Shown: positions 49,073 to 58,785, counted from the first letter of the stretch. The stretch is 64,000 nucleotides of DNA from Nostoc sp. MG11 (GCF_014904695.1 NZ_JACXXN010000014.1:62001-126000), one strand, 5' to 3'. Numbers and translations: made by a program. The notes: generated by a model from the letters alone, not told the origin.

Positions 49073-49660
49073 ATGGCTACCAAGTTTATTGCTTCTCAAT
49101 CGGTGGAAATTGCTGTTCCACAGCAGCCTATTCCTATTCAGCACTACTTGCGTCAGCCTCCACGTCTGGTTAGAGCTTTAGTTGATAACAGTCGTATTCA
49201 GCAGCTTTCCGAGGAAGTATTTCGCTTGAAAATGCGTCCTATGACTTTTATGTCATTAAGTATTCAACCCACCGTAGACATGAGGGTGTGGGCAAAATCA
49301 AATGGAATAATTTATTTGCGATCGTTAGGTTGTGAAATTATTGGTGTCGAGTATATTAATCAGCGCTTTGCTCTAAACCTAAAAGGATATTTATCTCCCA
49401 AAGAACTAAGCACTGGAACTCGCCTACAAGGGAGAGCCGATTTAGAAGTGCAGGTTGATCTGCCACCGCCATTTTCCTTCACTCCCAAGCCGATTTTAGA
49501 GGCAACCGGTAATGGTTTGCTCAAGAGTGTGCTGTTGACAGTTAAGCAACGTTTGCTACATCAACTTCTAGCTGATTATCGCCACTGGGTGATATCACAA
49601 ACTAAAGATAAAGGGCTTGACGATGACAGTACTGAATTGCCAATACTGAATCCTGAGTAG
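49073..49660 (+). CDS. DUF1997 family protein
   Basis: A 195-residue soluble protein. It matches the DUF1997 family found in cyanobacteria and plants: YLRQPPRLVRALVDNSRIQQ near residue 25, then FRLKMRPMTFMSLSIQPTVD and LKGYLSPKELSTGTRLQGRA. No catalytic residues can be proposed. It is convergent with rnhB with 4 bp between the stops. The C-terminal 20 residues are acidic and variable. Confidence 0.82.
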   Translation: MATKFIASQSVEIAVPQQPIPIQHYLRQPPRLVRALVDNSRIQQLSEEVFRLKMRPMTFMSLSIQPTVDMRVWAKSNGIIYLRSLGCEIIGVEYINQRFALNLKGYLSPKELSTGTRLQGRADLEVQVDLPPPFSFTPKPILEATGNGLLKSVLLTVKQRLLHQLLADYRHWVISQTKDKGLDDDSTELPILNPE

Positions 49661-49664
49661 TTAT

Positions 49665-50342
49665 TTAATTACTCAGGATTTTAATTTGGCAAGGACGAAA
49701 AGACTTGCGATGCAGGGGTGAAGAACCGTATTGTTGCAGAGCCAGCAAATGCCGCTGGCTGCCATAACCTTTGTTACGCGCTAAATCGTACATGGGGTAT
49801 TTTGCTGCTAGGCGCAGCACCAAATCGTCGCGCCAAACTTTAGCAACAATGCTAGCAGAAGCAATAGTGAGCGATCGCTCGTCCCCTTTGACTATTGTTT
49901 GTTGCGGTATTAGCAAGTTTTTCACTGACTGATTGCCATCAATTAAGCAGAGTACAGGCTGTACCTTCAGCTTTAGCACAGCCCGCTTCATTGCTAGCAG
50001 TGTTGCCTGCAAAATATTCATTTGGTCAATTTCAGCAGTTGAAGCAAAGCCGATTTTCCAATCTATGGCTAGTCCACAAATTTGCTGCGCCAACTCAGTT
50101 CTACGAGAACTAGACAACTTTTTACTGTCTTTAATTCCAGCTGCCATCAGTTCTGGCAAAGCATGATCTGGTAATATCACTGCTGCCGCAACTACAGGCC
50201 CAAATAGAGATCCTCGCCCTACTTCATCCACGCCTGCAAGCAACCCTTGAATACCTGACAAGGTGGAAAACTCCAGCCAATTTGATTCGCTCAAGGGTGC
50301 TGACGCACAAACAGCAGCGGCAGTTTGCTCTGTTTTTACCAT
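49665..50342 (-). CDS. rnhB: Ribonuclease HII
   Basis: 225-residue enzyme that cuts the RNA strand of RNA-DNA hybrids and misincorporated ribonucleotides. Active-site residues are Asp39-Glu40 (GVDEVGRGSLFGPVVAA), the Asp of CLIDGN and the Asp of ASIVAKVWRDDL. The N-terminal 35 residues are an extension. It begins 9 bp after the rne stop, so the two are one operon, as is usual in cyanobacteria. Confidence 0.96.
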   Translation of the reverse strand: MVKTEQTAAAVCASAPLSESNWLEFSTLSGIQGLLAGVDEVGRGSLFGPVVAAAVILPDHALPELMAAGIKDSKKLSSSRRTELAQQICGLAIDWKIGFASTAEIDQMNILQATLLAMKRAVLKLKVQPVLCLIDGNQSVKNLLIPQQTIVKGDERSLTIASASIVAKVWRDDLVLRLAAKYPMYDLARNKGYGSQRHLLALQQYGSSPLHRKSFRPCQIKILSN

Positions 50343-50351
50343 AGAGTAACG

Positions 50352-52490
50352 TTAGCTTTCATCAAGGGTGGATGTGCCTTCATCTAACGCAGAAGAACGA
50401 CGACGACGGCGACGGTTAGCAGTAGAGGCGCTATTAGCTTCACTTTCATCTGCGTTTGCGTTGGTGGCGGAGCCTCTGGCAGAAAAGCGTCCCGAAGGGT
50501 TCGCGGTAAAACCTGATTCCTCTATTGTGATTGTCTCTTGTGGCAAGGATTTCTGTTCTAACTCAACTCGTGGTGTAGGTAGGATCGGTGCGCTTACTTC
50601 AGAAGTTGCTCTTTGAGCAACAGTTGAGTCTAAGGTTGATTCTGTTGGTGTAGTTGAAAGTTGTCCAGGAAGGGTAACGTTAATAATTACAGATTTAGGA
50701 TTTTTAACCTCCCGATTCAAACGCACCAATGGAGAGACTCCCATCAAGGCAAAGACATCTTGTTCGTCTCGTGTCATTTCCACAGAAACAATCTCTGGCG
50801 GTTCTACAACTGGTTTAACTGGTTCTGCCTTGGTAACTGTAACTTTAGTCCGTTCTGTTCTTTCACTCCAACCGGGTTTACCAAGGCTAGGTGCGGGTAT
50901 CTCAGATGTTACTCCTAATTCTTCATCAGCATCAAGGTCTAAGTCTGGCTCGTTAACAAAAGACAGTGGATTAGCAACAACCCGCGTTTCATCTTTTCCA
51001 TTTACCCCATTAATACCAATCCGATGACGGCGGGTACGGGTACGACGTTTGTTGTTATCGCCTAGTTCTTGATAGCTAGGATGATTAATCAGATTCAGAG
51101 CACCCAATTCAGAGTCAGCATCGAATGCTTCCCCAAACCCATCGTAGGTTTCTCGTGGTTCCGTGAGGCGGGCAACTGGCTGACGTGGTTCTCTATGAGG
51201 TGGCGATACAAAACGTTCTGGTATTTCTACTGGTGTTGGCATTCGGTTTTCGCCTTCTCCAGGCAAACGCACAGTATGCCCCAAACCGCCACAAGTGGGG
51301 CAAGTTTCACCAAACAATTCGTAAATATTTTGACCCTGACGCTTGCGGGTCAGTTCTACCAAACCTAGCTCAGTTAGTTGAGCAATCTGGGGACGAGCTT
51401 TGTCTGCTTTGAGTGCTTTATTAAAGTGTTCTAGAACTTGCAGTTGGTCACGGCGCGATTCCATATCAATGAAATCTACGACGATTACCCCCGCAATATT
51501 CCGCAAACGCAACTGGCGAGCAATTTCTGTTGCAGCTTCGCAGTTTGTCCACAGAACTGTTTCTCTGGCTGTTGCCGATCGCGTGAAAGAACCAGAGTTG
51601 ACATCAATTACTGTTAATGCCTCAGTCGGTTCAATGATGATGTAGCCTCCAGAAGGTAGGTCTACTCTAGGTTTCAAGGCTTCTCGAATCGCAGCGCTGA
51701 TGCGGAAGTACTCTAAAATTGGAGAGCGATCGCGGTGATGGTCTATCAACAATCCTTGCGGTGTTTGACCTCCGCTCCAGTTCTGCAAATACTGCTTCAC
51801 CCGCTTCAAGCCAGTACTGGAATCCACTACAATCCGATTCACATCGGCGCCGTACATATCTCGCAATACACGCTGGATAAAGTCATCGTCTCGGTTGAGT
51901 AGCGCTGGGGGACGGGTAGAGTGCGCTTCTTGCTGGATAGACTCCCATTGCTTTTGTAGCACTTCCAAGTCTTCCATAATTGCTTCTTCGGGTTTGCCTT
52001 CTGCTTCTGTACGCACAAGCAAACCCATCCCCGCAGGCTTGATCAAAATCGCCAGTGCCCGTAAGCGGTTGCGCTCGCTTTCACTCTTAATCCGCCGGGA
52101 TAAATTTACACCTCTGCCGTAGGGCATCAGTACTACGTAACGTCCGGGCAAGGTGATGTTACCAGTAAGCCGCGGCCCTTTTGTCCCTGTTGGCTCTTTC
52201 ATCACTTGCACCAAAACTTTTTGCTGTGGTGCTAATAATTCTGTAATTGCCGCAGCAGTACGCTTTAGCTTCAATGGGCCCAAGTCAGTTACATGAATAA
52301 AACCGTTGCGCTCTGGATCTCCGATATTAACAAAAGCAGCATCTATCCCAGGTAATACATTTTCCACAACACCTAAGTAGATATCACCTATTTGGTGATG
52401 ACCTGTGGCAACAACAAGTTCTTGTATTTGGTCTTCAGAAAAGACGGCAGCAATTTGATGCTGCTCCGCGATAATAATTTGTTTTGGCAT
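50352..52490 (-). CDS. rne: Ribonuclease E/G family endoribonuclease
   Basis: 712-residue main mRNA-decay endonuclease. Order: S1 RNA-binding domain (about 35-110, IGDIYLGVVENVLPGIDAAF), 5'-sensor, DNase I-like catalytic part (VIDVNSGSFT and VVDFIDME with metal Asp residues), Zn-link CPTCGG at about residue 398, then a 300-residue disordered tail. The tail ends RRRRRRSSALDEG; this Arg-rich nonapeptide is the established PNPase-docking site of cyanobacterial RNase E. An RTRTRRHRIG patch (about residue 488) may bind RNA. Upstream, an approximately 800-bp gap gives a long leader where autoregulation is expected. Confidence 0.96.
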   Translation of the reverse strand: MPKQIIIAEQHQIAAVFSEDQIQELVVATGHHQIGDIYLGVVENVLPGIDAAFVNIGDPERNGFIHVTDLGPLKLKRTAAAITELLAPQQKVLVQVMKEPTGTKGPRLTGNITLPGRYVVLMPYGRGVNLSRRIKSESERNRLRALAILIKPAGMGLLVRTEAEGKPEEAIMEDLEVLQKQWESIQQEAHSTRPPALLNRDDDFIQRVLRDMYGADVNRIVVDSSTGLKRVKQYLQNWSGGQTPQGLLIDHHRDRSPILEYFRISAAIREALKPRVDLPSGGYIIIEPTEALTVIDVNSGSFTRSATARETVLWTNCEAATEIARQLRLRNIAGVIVVDFIDMESRRDQLQVLEHFNKALKADKARPQIAQLTELGLVELTRKRQGQNIYELFGETCPTCGGLGHTVRLPGEGENRMPTPVEIPERFVSPPHREPRQPVARLTEPRETYDGFGEAFDADSELGALNLINHPSYQELGDNNKRRTRTRRHRIGINGVNGKDETRVVANPLSFVNEPDLDLDADEELGVTSEIPAPSLGKPGWSERTERTKVTVTKAEPVKPVVEPPEIVSVEMTRDEQDVFALMGVSPLVRLNREVKNPKSVIINVTLPGQLSTTPTESTLDSTVAQRATSEVSAPILPTPRVELEQKSLPQETITIEESGFTANPSGRFSARGSATNANADESEANSASTANRRRRRRSSALDEGTSTLDES

Positions 52491-53294
52491 TCAATTTCCT
52501 CAAAAATTGGCAGCGCCAATGTAGCTCTGGAGGTTTGTTACGCCTTTCGCCCCTGCCAGCCCCAAAAGCGCTACTGGTAATAAAAATTGCGAATCTCGGC
52601 TCAAAGTCAAAGAGCTGTTGATGCTGTAATTGCGTTTACACGCCTGATTAATCCAGAACGGCTGCATATTGTTTAAGTAATTAAATCAACCGTCCGTGGT
52701 TGATTTTTGATGCAATACCTTCACCAAAGGAAGTCCTGAGTTGAAAGTTCTAAGTCCTCGAACTTCTGAGGAGCGGAAGCCGCCGCTCAGAGTTTTTGCT
52801 GAGTGAGCTTTTGAGTCAGGACGCTTGATTTGAAAGCAACCGACTGAGTTCTTAAGAAAAAGAAACTATTTCTGTTTTCTATTCCCTGTAGTTATCTTTA
52901 GGGTTACACTCAGCAACACCAGTCCGCTCAACGGAGGTAACCCTCGTACACGGCTGGATCCTTAGTACTCAGCACTACTGTAGATTAGGCATTCAGCAGT
53001 TGTTTTAAAAGCATAGAGAAATAGTTGCCGACGGAGCCTGCTGTTAGTTACTGATTCACAAGTTAGCTATACAGAGAGTGTTCTTTAATCTGCCTCAGTT
53101 TGTCTGGGATAAAATCCTAGAAGTTGCACTCTAAATATCTTTGCTTTCGCCCCCTAATTACGAGGGTAGTGAACCAGTTGATTCAATGCAGCGCCAGAAA
53201 TTTCTCTTCATCCCATTCTAACGCAACCTTGCTAAAAATCAATTCTCATGATATGCCCTATCAAGACAACTACTAGCAAGTTGCCCTTCAGGGA
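52491..53294 (-). promoter_or_regulatory. Long rne leader and promoter region
   Basis: 804 bp without a gene lie between the radical SAM gene stop and rne. By analogy with other cyanobacteria, the rne mRNA leader is long and controls RNase E level through self-cleavage. Repeat-like hairpins (52759-52800) and an A/T-rich part are present. I cannot place the transcription start. Confidence 0.45.
52759..52800 (+). repeat. Dispersed palindromic repeat, copy A
   Basis: This 42-bp element begins cgaacttctgaggagcggaa and ends ctcagagtttttgct; GAGCGG pairs with CCGCTC. It agrees with the inverted element at 57808-57849 at 33 of 42 positions, including cgaacttc, gccg and cgctcagagtt. It is in the rne leader. 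Confidence 0.65.
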
Positions 53295-56015
53295 TTATAC
53301 CCTTAAAATTAGCCGATTGCGATGGATATGTAAGAGTTGAAATTCTGCGAAGTTCGAGGCTCCCAAGTCAAGGCTCTGAATTTCACTGGCCACTATTTCC
53401 AGCATAGACAGGATTTGTTCGGGACGCAACAGCACACCATTTTGGCGATAACTACCCACATAACGCATAACACATATGGACTCTGCAATACTTTGGTAGG
53501 TTTCGACTAGTTCTAGTTCAAATAAGCGATCGCGCAGATTTATTAACTGGCTCTTGCCTGATTTAGTCGTTTGCTCGTACCAAAGCTCCTCTTTGGCTTT
53601 AATTGTATCAATCCAGTCTTGCCATTGTGCAGGTGTTGTTTCTTTATCTGCTACTACGGTAATCAAATACTCTGCTGCTTCTAGCAGTTGGGTAGCTGCA
53701 CTAGCTTTTAAATCTAGCTGTTCTACATGATATATTGGTATGTCTGTGGGTAGTTCGCTAGCTAGTTTTTCCCAAAAAGTATCAACTTCCACTGGCACAG
53801 TTAACTCAAAATCCACAATCTCACCACTACTAGTAGCTCCCAGTGCCAAAGCAGTTGCTAGAGAAATTCGCGGATTTGGATGAAACCCACCCGTGAAAGC
53901 AACTGGTAAACTTGCTCGCCGCATTACTCGGTCAAACAGGCGCATCAAATCCAGGTGACTCACCAAAGCCATATCACCTTGTTTGCCAAACCAAACGCGT
54001 AGTCGTTGTGCCTTGGTAGTATTGGGGACAAAATCACCAGAGAATTCTGGGATAGCAGGCGGGTTGATGACGACATTGTGTCCGAAGTCAGTGCCGCACA
54101 CGCCACAGTGTGAACAACCTTCAAACGAGCAATCAGGAACAGTTGCAGATGCTAAAGCACGTTGTAAGTCTTCTCTGAGCCATTTTTTGTCAATACCCGT
54201 ATCAATGTGTTCCCAAGGCAGAGGAATACTGAGTGCTAAGTTATGATCAGGTTCTTGGGTAATTTCCTCTGCTTCTGTACTTCTGTATTCCTCTGAATAA
54301 AACAAATTCCATTCACCGTTTTCCACTTGACGGTATTTCCAGTCTAAACCAGCTTGTGCGATCGCTGACCCCCAAGCTGTGAACGCTTGATCTACGTTGT
54401 CATACCAGGAATCCATACCCGCACCCAATTCCCAGGCGCGGCGTAGTACTTTTGCAAGCGTGCGATCGCCTCGTCCAATGAAGTCCTCCATTGCCGATAT
54501 GCGAACATCGGTGAAATTTACCTTCACTCCCTTCATCCGGCGAAATTCTTGCCGCAGCAGGTTTTGCTTACGTTTAAATTCAGCTGTAGAAACAGAGTGC
54601 CACTGAAACGGCGTATGCGGCTTGGGCGTAAAGTTAGAAATCGTCAAGTTAAAGTTGAGCCGTTTTCTATTTTTAACCCAACATTCTCTTTGTAACCAGC
54701 TTACTGTTTCTGCAATCCCTAAAATATCGGCATCCGTTTCACCCGGCAAGCCAATCATGAAATACAACTTGATTTTATCCCAGCCTTTCTCGCAAGCGGT
54801 TTTCACCCCCCGCAACAGTTCTTCATTCGTCAAACCCTTATTAACTATGTCCCGCATCCGCTGGGTTCCAGCTTCGGGAGCAAAAGTCAATCCACCTTGC
54901 CGCGTACCACCCAGGATATTGGCAATATTTTCATCAAATCTATCTACCCGTTGGCTGGGTAAAGACAGAGAAATATTTTCATTTTTTAATCTATTTTTAA
55001 TTTCCATCCCCACTGCTGGCAGGGATAAATAATCAGAACAACTCAGGGATAGTAGGGAGAACTCATTGTAACCAGTAGATCGCATTCCCTGTTCAATTGC
55101 TTCTACTACTTGATCTGGTTCTACATCCCGCGCCGGTCGCGTAAGCATTCCTGGTTGACAAAAGCGACAGCCACGAGTACAACCACGCCGAATTTCAATT
55201 GTTAAACGGTCATGTACCGTCTCTACGTAGGGAACTAACCCAATAGAGTAAGCTGGTATTGGAGTCGCAACCCGTCGCAGAATTCGTTTTGGAACATTTG
55301 GGCGATTGGGATGAACTGAGCCATCCTTTGCCATGCTGTAAAATTGGGGAACATATACACCTGGTATCTGTGCCAAATCCAGTAGTAGTTTTTCTCGGTT
55401 CAATCCAGCTTTTTTGCCTTCTTCCAAGACCAAGCCAATTTCTGGTAACAATTCTTCCCCATCACCGAGAGCAAAAAAGTCGAAGAAATCAGCGTACGGT
55501 TCAGGATTTGATGTTGCTGTTTGTCCTCCTGCAAAAATTAACGGAAATGGGGACTGAGAATCAGGAGATTCTTCCCCTGCTTCGCCTACCCCTCTTTTTT
55601 TGTCTTCCTGCCTTTCACGCCACGTCAAGGGAATTCCAGCCAAATCCAACATTTCTAGAATATTGGTTGCTCCCAGTTCGTAACTGAGGCTAAAGCCTAG
55701 AATATCGAATTCTGTAAGCGATCGCTTTGACTCTACCGCAAACAAGGGTGTATTGGTTTGGCGTAGTTTGGCTGCCAGGTCTGGGCCTGGGAGATAAGCG
55801 CGATCACATAGTTGGCGCGGCTGGGCATTCAAGACGTTATAGAGGATGATGTGCCCTAAATTGGACGCACCAACTTCATACACTTCTGGGTAGGTTAAAA
55901 CCCAACGTATTGCTGACGTATCCCAAGGCTTGCGTACTGCTAGGCGCTCATTACCTAGGTAACGCGCTGGTTTTAAAATATCCGATGTTATTAATTGTTC
56001 AACTGCAACAGCCAC
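53295..56015 (-). CDS. Radical SAM protein with B12-binding-like N-terminus and DUF2344 tail
   Basis: A 906-residue protein. Residues about 1-220 form the N-terminal part with a cobalamin-binding-like fold (LTYPEVYEVGASNLGHIILY). The radical SAM core follows, with the cluster motif RRGCTRGCRFCQPG (C-x3-C-x2-C). Next come a Cys cluster (CSFEGCSHCGVC) near residue 650 and a C-terminal DUF2344 domain (VWFGKQGDMALVSHLDLMRL onward). This matches the TIGR03960-type fused family, whose DUF2344 part occurs alone in other bacteria near rne/rng, as it does here. An RNA- or protein-modifying role linked to RNase E has been suggested by context only. Confidence 0.9.
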   Translation of the reverse strand: MAVAVEQLITSDILKPARYLGNERLAVRKPWDTSAIRWVLTYPEVYEVGASNLGHIILYNVLNAQPRQLCDRAYLPGPDLAAKLRQTNTPLFAVESKRSLTEFDILGFSLSYELGATNILEMLDLAGIPLTWRERQEDKKRGVGEAGEESPDSQSPFPLIFAGGQTATSNPEPYADFFDFFALGDGEELLPEIGLVLEEGKKAGLNREKLLLDLAQIPGVYVPQFYSMAKDGSVHPNRPNVPKRILRRVATPIPAYSIGLVPYVETVHDRLTIEIRRGCTRGCRFCQPGMLTRPARDVEPDQVVEAIEQGMRSTGYNEFSLLSLSCSDYLSLPAVGMEIKNRLKNENISLSLPSQRVDRFDENIANILGGTRQGGLTFAPEAGTQRMRDIVNKGLTNEELLRGVKTACEKGWDKIKLYFMIGLPGETDADILGIAETVSWLQRECWVKNRKRLNFNLTISNFTPKPHTPFQWHSVSTAEFKRKQNLLRQEFRRMKGVKVNFTDVRISAMEDFIGRGDRTLAKVLRRAWELGAGMDSWYDNVDQAFTAWGSAIAQAGLDWKYRQVENGEWNLFYSEEYRSTEAEEITQEPDHNLALSIPLPWEHIDTGIDKKWLREDLQRALASATVPDCSFEGCSHCGVCGTDFGHNVVINPPAIPEFSGDFVPNTTKAQRLRVWFGKQGDMALVSHLDLMRLFDRVMRRASLPVAFTGGFHPNPRISLATALALGATSSGEIVDFELTVPVEVDTFWEKLASELPTDIPIYHVEQLDLKASAATQLLEAAEYLITVVADKETTPAQWQDWIDTIKAKEELWYEQTTKSGKSQLINLRDRLFELELVETYQSIAESICVMRYVGSYRQNGVLLRPEQILSMLEIVASEIQSLDLGASNFAEFQLLHIHRNRLILRV

Positions 56016-56340
56016 TGTGCTATCTTCTAGCTACCTTAATTACAGCTACTCATTCTTAACCTTAGCATTGATTGGGTTTTCTACAAACTTGAATATTGCA
56101 ACTTACAATTCCTTTACATAAACCATGCTCTCAACCCAAGCTTTGCTCCAGCATTGCTCTGGTGACATAAAGTTATGTAACTGAACTTTATAATCGGTAA
56201 AACCGCTGTATCTAGGGAAATCTGGCGCTAAAGCAGTCGCCAGTGGAGGAAAGGGAACCCTCTTTGAAGTTCAGATGTCTGATGACAAACCGTGTGTCTA
56301 CAGTGAAACCCTCTACTCCAACCTCTCACTAGAGAACCGT
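56016..56340. other. Intergenic region with dispersed-repeat text
   Basis: The 325 bp contain ctggcg/cgccag (about 56222-56243) followed by gtggaggaaagggaaccctc with a small aaaggg/ccctcttt stem. The phrase resembles short repeats common in Nostoc spacers. I see no coding frame. Confidence 0.4.
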
Positions 56341-56676
56341 TTATAAAATTCTCTGTGCCAATTCAGCTTCGCTTTTCCATATCTCAAAAACTCTATCGAG
56401 TTGTGTCATTTCAAAAATAATTTTAATGGCTGGAGAAACAGAGCAGAGCCGGAAACTCTTTCCTAAAGACCCAGCCAGCTTGAGTGCAGACACCAATGCC
56501 ATCAAGCCTGCACTGTCTAAAGATTCTACTGCTGCTAGATCCACTACCAAAATTGACATATTATCTTGTGCTAATGCTGTGGTCAGATCTCGTTCAAATT
56601 CTAAAGCGTTCGCAGCATTCAGGCAGCCTTGGGGACGAATAACTGCAATCTTGGGATATTTAAGTACTGCTTGCAT
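56341..56676 (-). CDS. STAS-domain anti-sigma factor antagonist-like protein
   Basis: A 111-residue stand-alone STAS domain (SpoIIAA-like). IAVIRPQGCLNAANALEFER starts the fold, and VVDLAAVESLDSAGLMALVS carries the phospho-acceptor Ser55 in LDSAG. Such proteins are switched by a serine kinase and PP2C phosphatase in partner-switching pathways. No kinase or phosphatase gene is beside it, so the partners are elsewhere. Confidence 0.92.
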   Translation of the reverse strand: MQAVLKYPKIAVIRPQGCLNAANALEFERDLTTALAQDNMSILVVDLAAVESLDSAGLMALVSALKLAGSLGKSFRLCSVSPAIKIIFEMTQLDRVFEIWKSEAELAQRIL

Positions 56677-57144
56677 AATTACATCCTATTAAGAGTTATT
56701 GAAGCGTCAAGCTGAGGTTTATTTGAACATAAACTCTTTTTTGTTGCATCGACCATACGTCTTAAGTCTCTTTGCTGAATCTTTATTGCTTTAGCATCTC
56801 TGTTTAAAGATTGTCATAAATGCATAGTAAAATGTATTTATATATACTTTTTTTTTATCTCAGTTCAAAAACAATCAACATAGACAGCCGTAGACCAAAC
56901 AAGTCATCCGTAACGATGCTGATAAAGCTTGCTTGGTATATAACTAAAGCCGATTTAGCCAAGGCTCAGTAGTAGGTTAAATACTTTCACTTTCATGATT
57001 ACTAATGGCATATTATGGGGTTGCACACAATTATCTATCTAATTAAATTGTGATATAGATCACAAAAAGCAAGGTTTAAGATCACAATTTATACCTAACT
57101 TTATCTTGGATAATTTAGTATCATATACAGTTGGTTTATGATTT
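56677..57144. other. AT-rich intergenic region
   Basis: 468 bp between divergent genes; AT-rich with no frame. It includes gtgatatagatcac (about 57050-57063), a near-palindrome resembling a CRP-family half-site pair (tgtga-N6-tcaca type), which is weak evidence for a regulator site upstream of the small gene. Confidence 0.35.
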
Positions 57145-57342
57145 ATGAGAACTAAGTACGCTATTCGTCGATTAGTAGAAAAAGCTCTTGACATTAAAAA
57201 ATTAACTCCAGAAATAGAAAATGAAATTAACTCAGAACTGACGGAATTGGGTTATATATCTGACGTTGACTACGAAGCTCTGGAATTATTAATGGCAGAG
57301 ATGGATGCGGGTCGTATTCAGTTGGTTCCTAACTTGGGATAG
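57145..57342 (+). CDS. Small acidic hypothetical protein
   Basis: A 65-residue soluble, acidic, mostly helical protein (RRLVEKALDIKKLTPEIENE, then LTELGYISDVDYEALELLMA and the end MDAGRIQLVPNLG). The composition and codon use look real. I do not recognise it beyond its resemblance to small conserved cyanobacterial proteins. Another ATG 9 bp upstream is not in a better context. No neighbour suggests a role. Confidence 0.65.
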   Translation: MRTKYAIRRLVEKALDIKKLTPEIENEINSELTELGYISDVDYEALELLMAEMDAGRIQLVPNLG

Positions 57343-57576
57343 TAATCCTAATTAATTTGTTATTAATGCTTTTTTCATAATATCAAGTTCATTTGAGAAA
57401 GACTAAAGCACTCAAATTTTAAAATAGGTAAAACAATTTTTAGTACAAACAGTGTATATAACAAGCCCGATATCATCACTTGTACTTTATCTACAAGGTG
57501 AACTATTTAAATCTAACTCTTGCAAGGTGGATAGAAATACCAAAAAAAATGACCGATCTTTGGGCTTTTCACTTTG

Positions 57577-57620
57577 GTGTCTTAGTGGTTCAAAAGTAAA
57601 TTTTTGAACCACTAAGACAC
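57577..57620. repeat. Perfect 19-bp inverted repeat
   Basis: GTGTCTTAGTGGTTCAAAA (57577-57595) is exactly complementary to 57602-57620, with a 6-base loop gtaaat. Both arms end next to short A/T runs (ctttg before, taagaaaaat after). It could be a bidirectional terminator, the core of a tiny non-autonomous element, or both. It lies 235 bp after the small gene and 230 bp before the end of a convergent gene. Confidence 0.75.
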
Positions 57621-57743
57621 TAAGAAAAATACAAAATCACACCTTGAAAGGGCTAATTTGTATCCTTGCTACTTGACAAATATAGCTTCTCGTAATTGAA
57701 AGCATCGGTTATGGTGCAGCTGAGCACTCACTCATTACTCAGC

Positions 57744-57800
57744 ACGGGCTAAACGCCCCATTAGCGCAGCCTATCGTAGAGACGAAAGCTAACAGTACTC
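57744..57800. repeat. Dispersed repeat fragment
   Basis: acgggctaaacgccccatta and, a little later, gctaacagtactca match the copy at 11173-11210 with small differences. The element is a spacer repeat rather than a gene. Confidence 0.45.
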
Positions 57801-57807
57801 ATTTCTC

Positions 57808-57849
57808 AGCGAGAACTCTGAGCGTCGGCATCCGGCGTTCTGAAGTTCG
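57808..57849 (-). repeat. Dispersed palindromic repeat, copy B
   Basis: Reverse-orientation relative of the element at 52759-52800 (33 of 42 positions the same). It contains gccgg/ccggc-like pairing. It sits just beyond the stop of the 57851-58264 gene. Confidence 0.65.
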
Positions 57850-57850
57850 G

Positions 57851-58264
57851 TTACTCATCCCTATTTTGGTATGCTTGCCAAAGTTGGTAAATAAACTCAT
57901 TGAGTTGCTGCTTAGCAGCTAAATCCGGTTCAGTTTTTGATTCCTTTGCTAAAACCTGACTCAACAAGGTAATTACTTCTGTGTCTACAGCTGGTCGAAA
58001 TAAATTAATATGCCAAAGTAAGTCCGATGCATCTCGTAAGTCGGTAATTACAGATGATTCTTCGATGAAAGTGACAAGCAGCAAAGGACGCACCCAACAC
58101 AACTGGCGGGAAACTACAACTTGAATGACTTCTGCATACAGATTTCTGTCGCCATGCTCTAAAGCCACAATTTGTCCCGGTTGAAAGTCTAGGCTCATGT
58201 CCATCATTACGCAGTTTAGCCAGTGGCAAGGATTGTTTGTCGCTTCCTTCATTTTAAGAGCCAC
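57851..58264 (-). CDS. Conserved hypothetical protein
   Basis: An open frame of 137 residues; the real start may be Met21 or Met23 (MDMSLDFQPGQIVALEHGDR), since the first 20 residues look unlike a protein N-terminus. The core is beta-rich (QIVALEHGDRNLYAEVIQVV, QLCWVRPLLLV), which suggests a small barrel. A helical tail ends in LNEFIYQLWQAYQNRDE. I cannot name the family. It is divergent from clpS. Confidence 0.65.
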   Translation of the reverse strand: MALKMKEATNNPCHWLNCVMMDMSLDFQPGQIVALEHGDRNLYAEVIQVVVSRQLCWVRPLLLVTFIEESSVITDLRDASDLLWHINLFRPAVDTEVITLLSQVLAKESKTEPDLAAKQQLNEFIYQLWQAYQNRDE

Positions 58265-58503
58265 AATGCGCTATGCTTAGATGAAAACCCTAAAACATTT
58301 AGGATAGGACTCTTAGGGCAGCCTTAAATATAATATAAGTCTCATAAGTACCTACGAAATACTGCCATAATCGCTCCTGGCATGAAAAGATTTTGCTGGC
58401 ATAGTATCTAGACAGAAATACTATAGAATAAGTAAATAACTGTTAAGCGATCGCTCGACAGAGACTTTGTTGTAGTGAATCAACGAGAAAAGAGCAAAGA
58501 GCC

Positions 58504-58785
58504 GTGTCAGTTGAAACCATTGAGAAGCGTTCCACATCCCGCAAGCTCGCGCCTCGGTATCGCGTTTTGCTTCATAACGACGACCACAACTCTATGGAGT
58601 ACGTGGTACAGGCACTAATAACCACTGTGCCGAGCCTCACCCAGCCCCAAGCTGTTAGCATCATGATGGAAGCCCATACAAACGGGTTAGCTTTGGTTAT
58701 TACTTGCGCTCAAGAACATGCTGAGTTCTATTGCGAAACATTGAAAAGTCATGGTTTAAGTAGCACAATTGAACCTGATGAATAG
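58504..58785 (+). CDS. clpS: ATP-dependent Clp protease adaptor ClpS
   Basis: 93-residue adaptor that binds N-end-rule substrates and delivers them to ClpC/ClpA-ClpP. It starts with GTG (MSVETIEKRSTSRKLAPRYR). The substrate-pocket segment RVLLHNDDHNSMEYVVQAL is intact. The C-terminal part (AVSIMMEAHTNGLALVITCA) is the Clp-binding face. It ends 64 bp before the CPBP peptidase gene on the same strand. Confidence 0.95.
   Translation: MSVETIEKRSTSRKLAPRYRVLLHNDDHNSMEYVVQALITTVPSLTQPQAVSIMMEAHTNGLALVITCAQEHAEFYCETLKSHGLSSTIEPDE

Noticed and set aside
56200-56280. Possible cobalamin riboswitch-like text (aaagggaa) in the spacer after the radical SAM gene
   Set aside because: The order of elements is wrong and the B12 box is absent. 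It is better explained as a dispersed spacer repeat.
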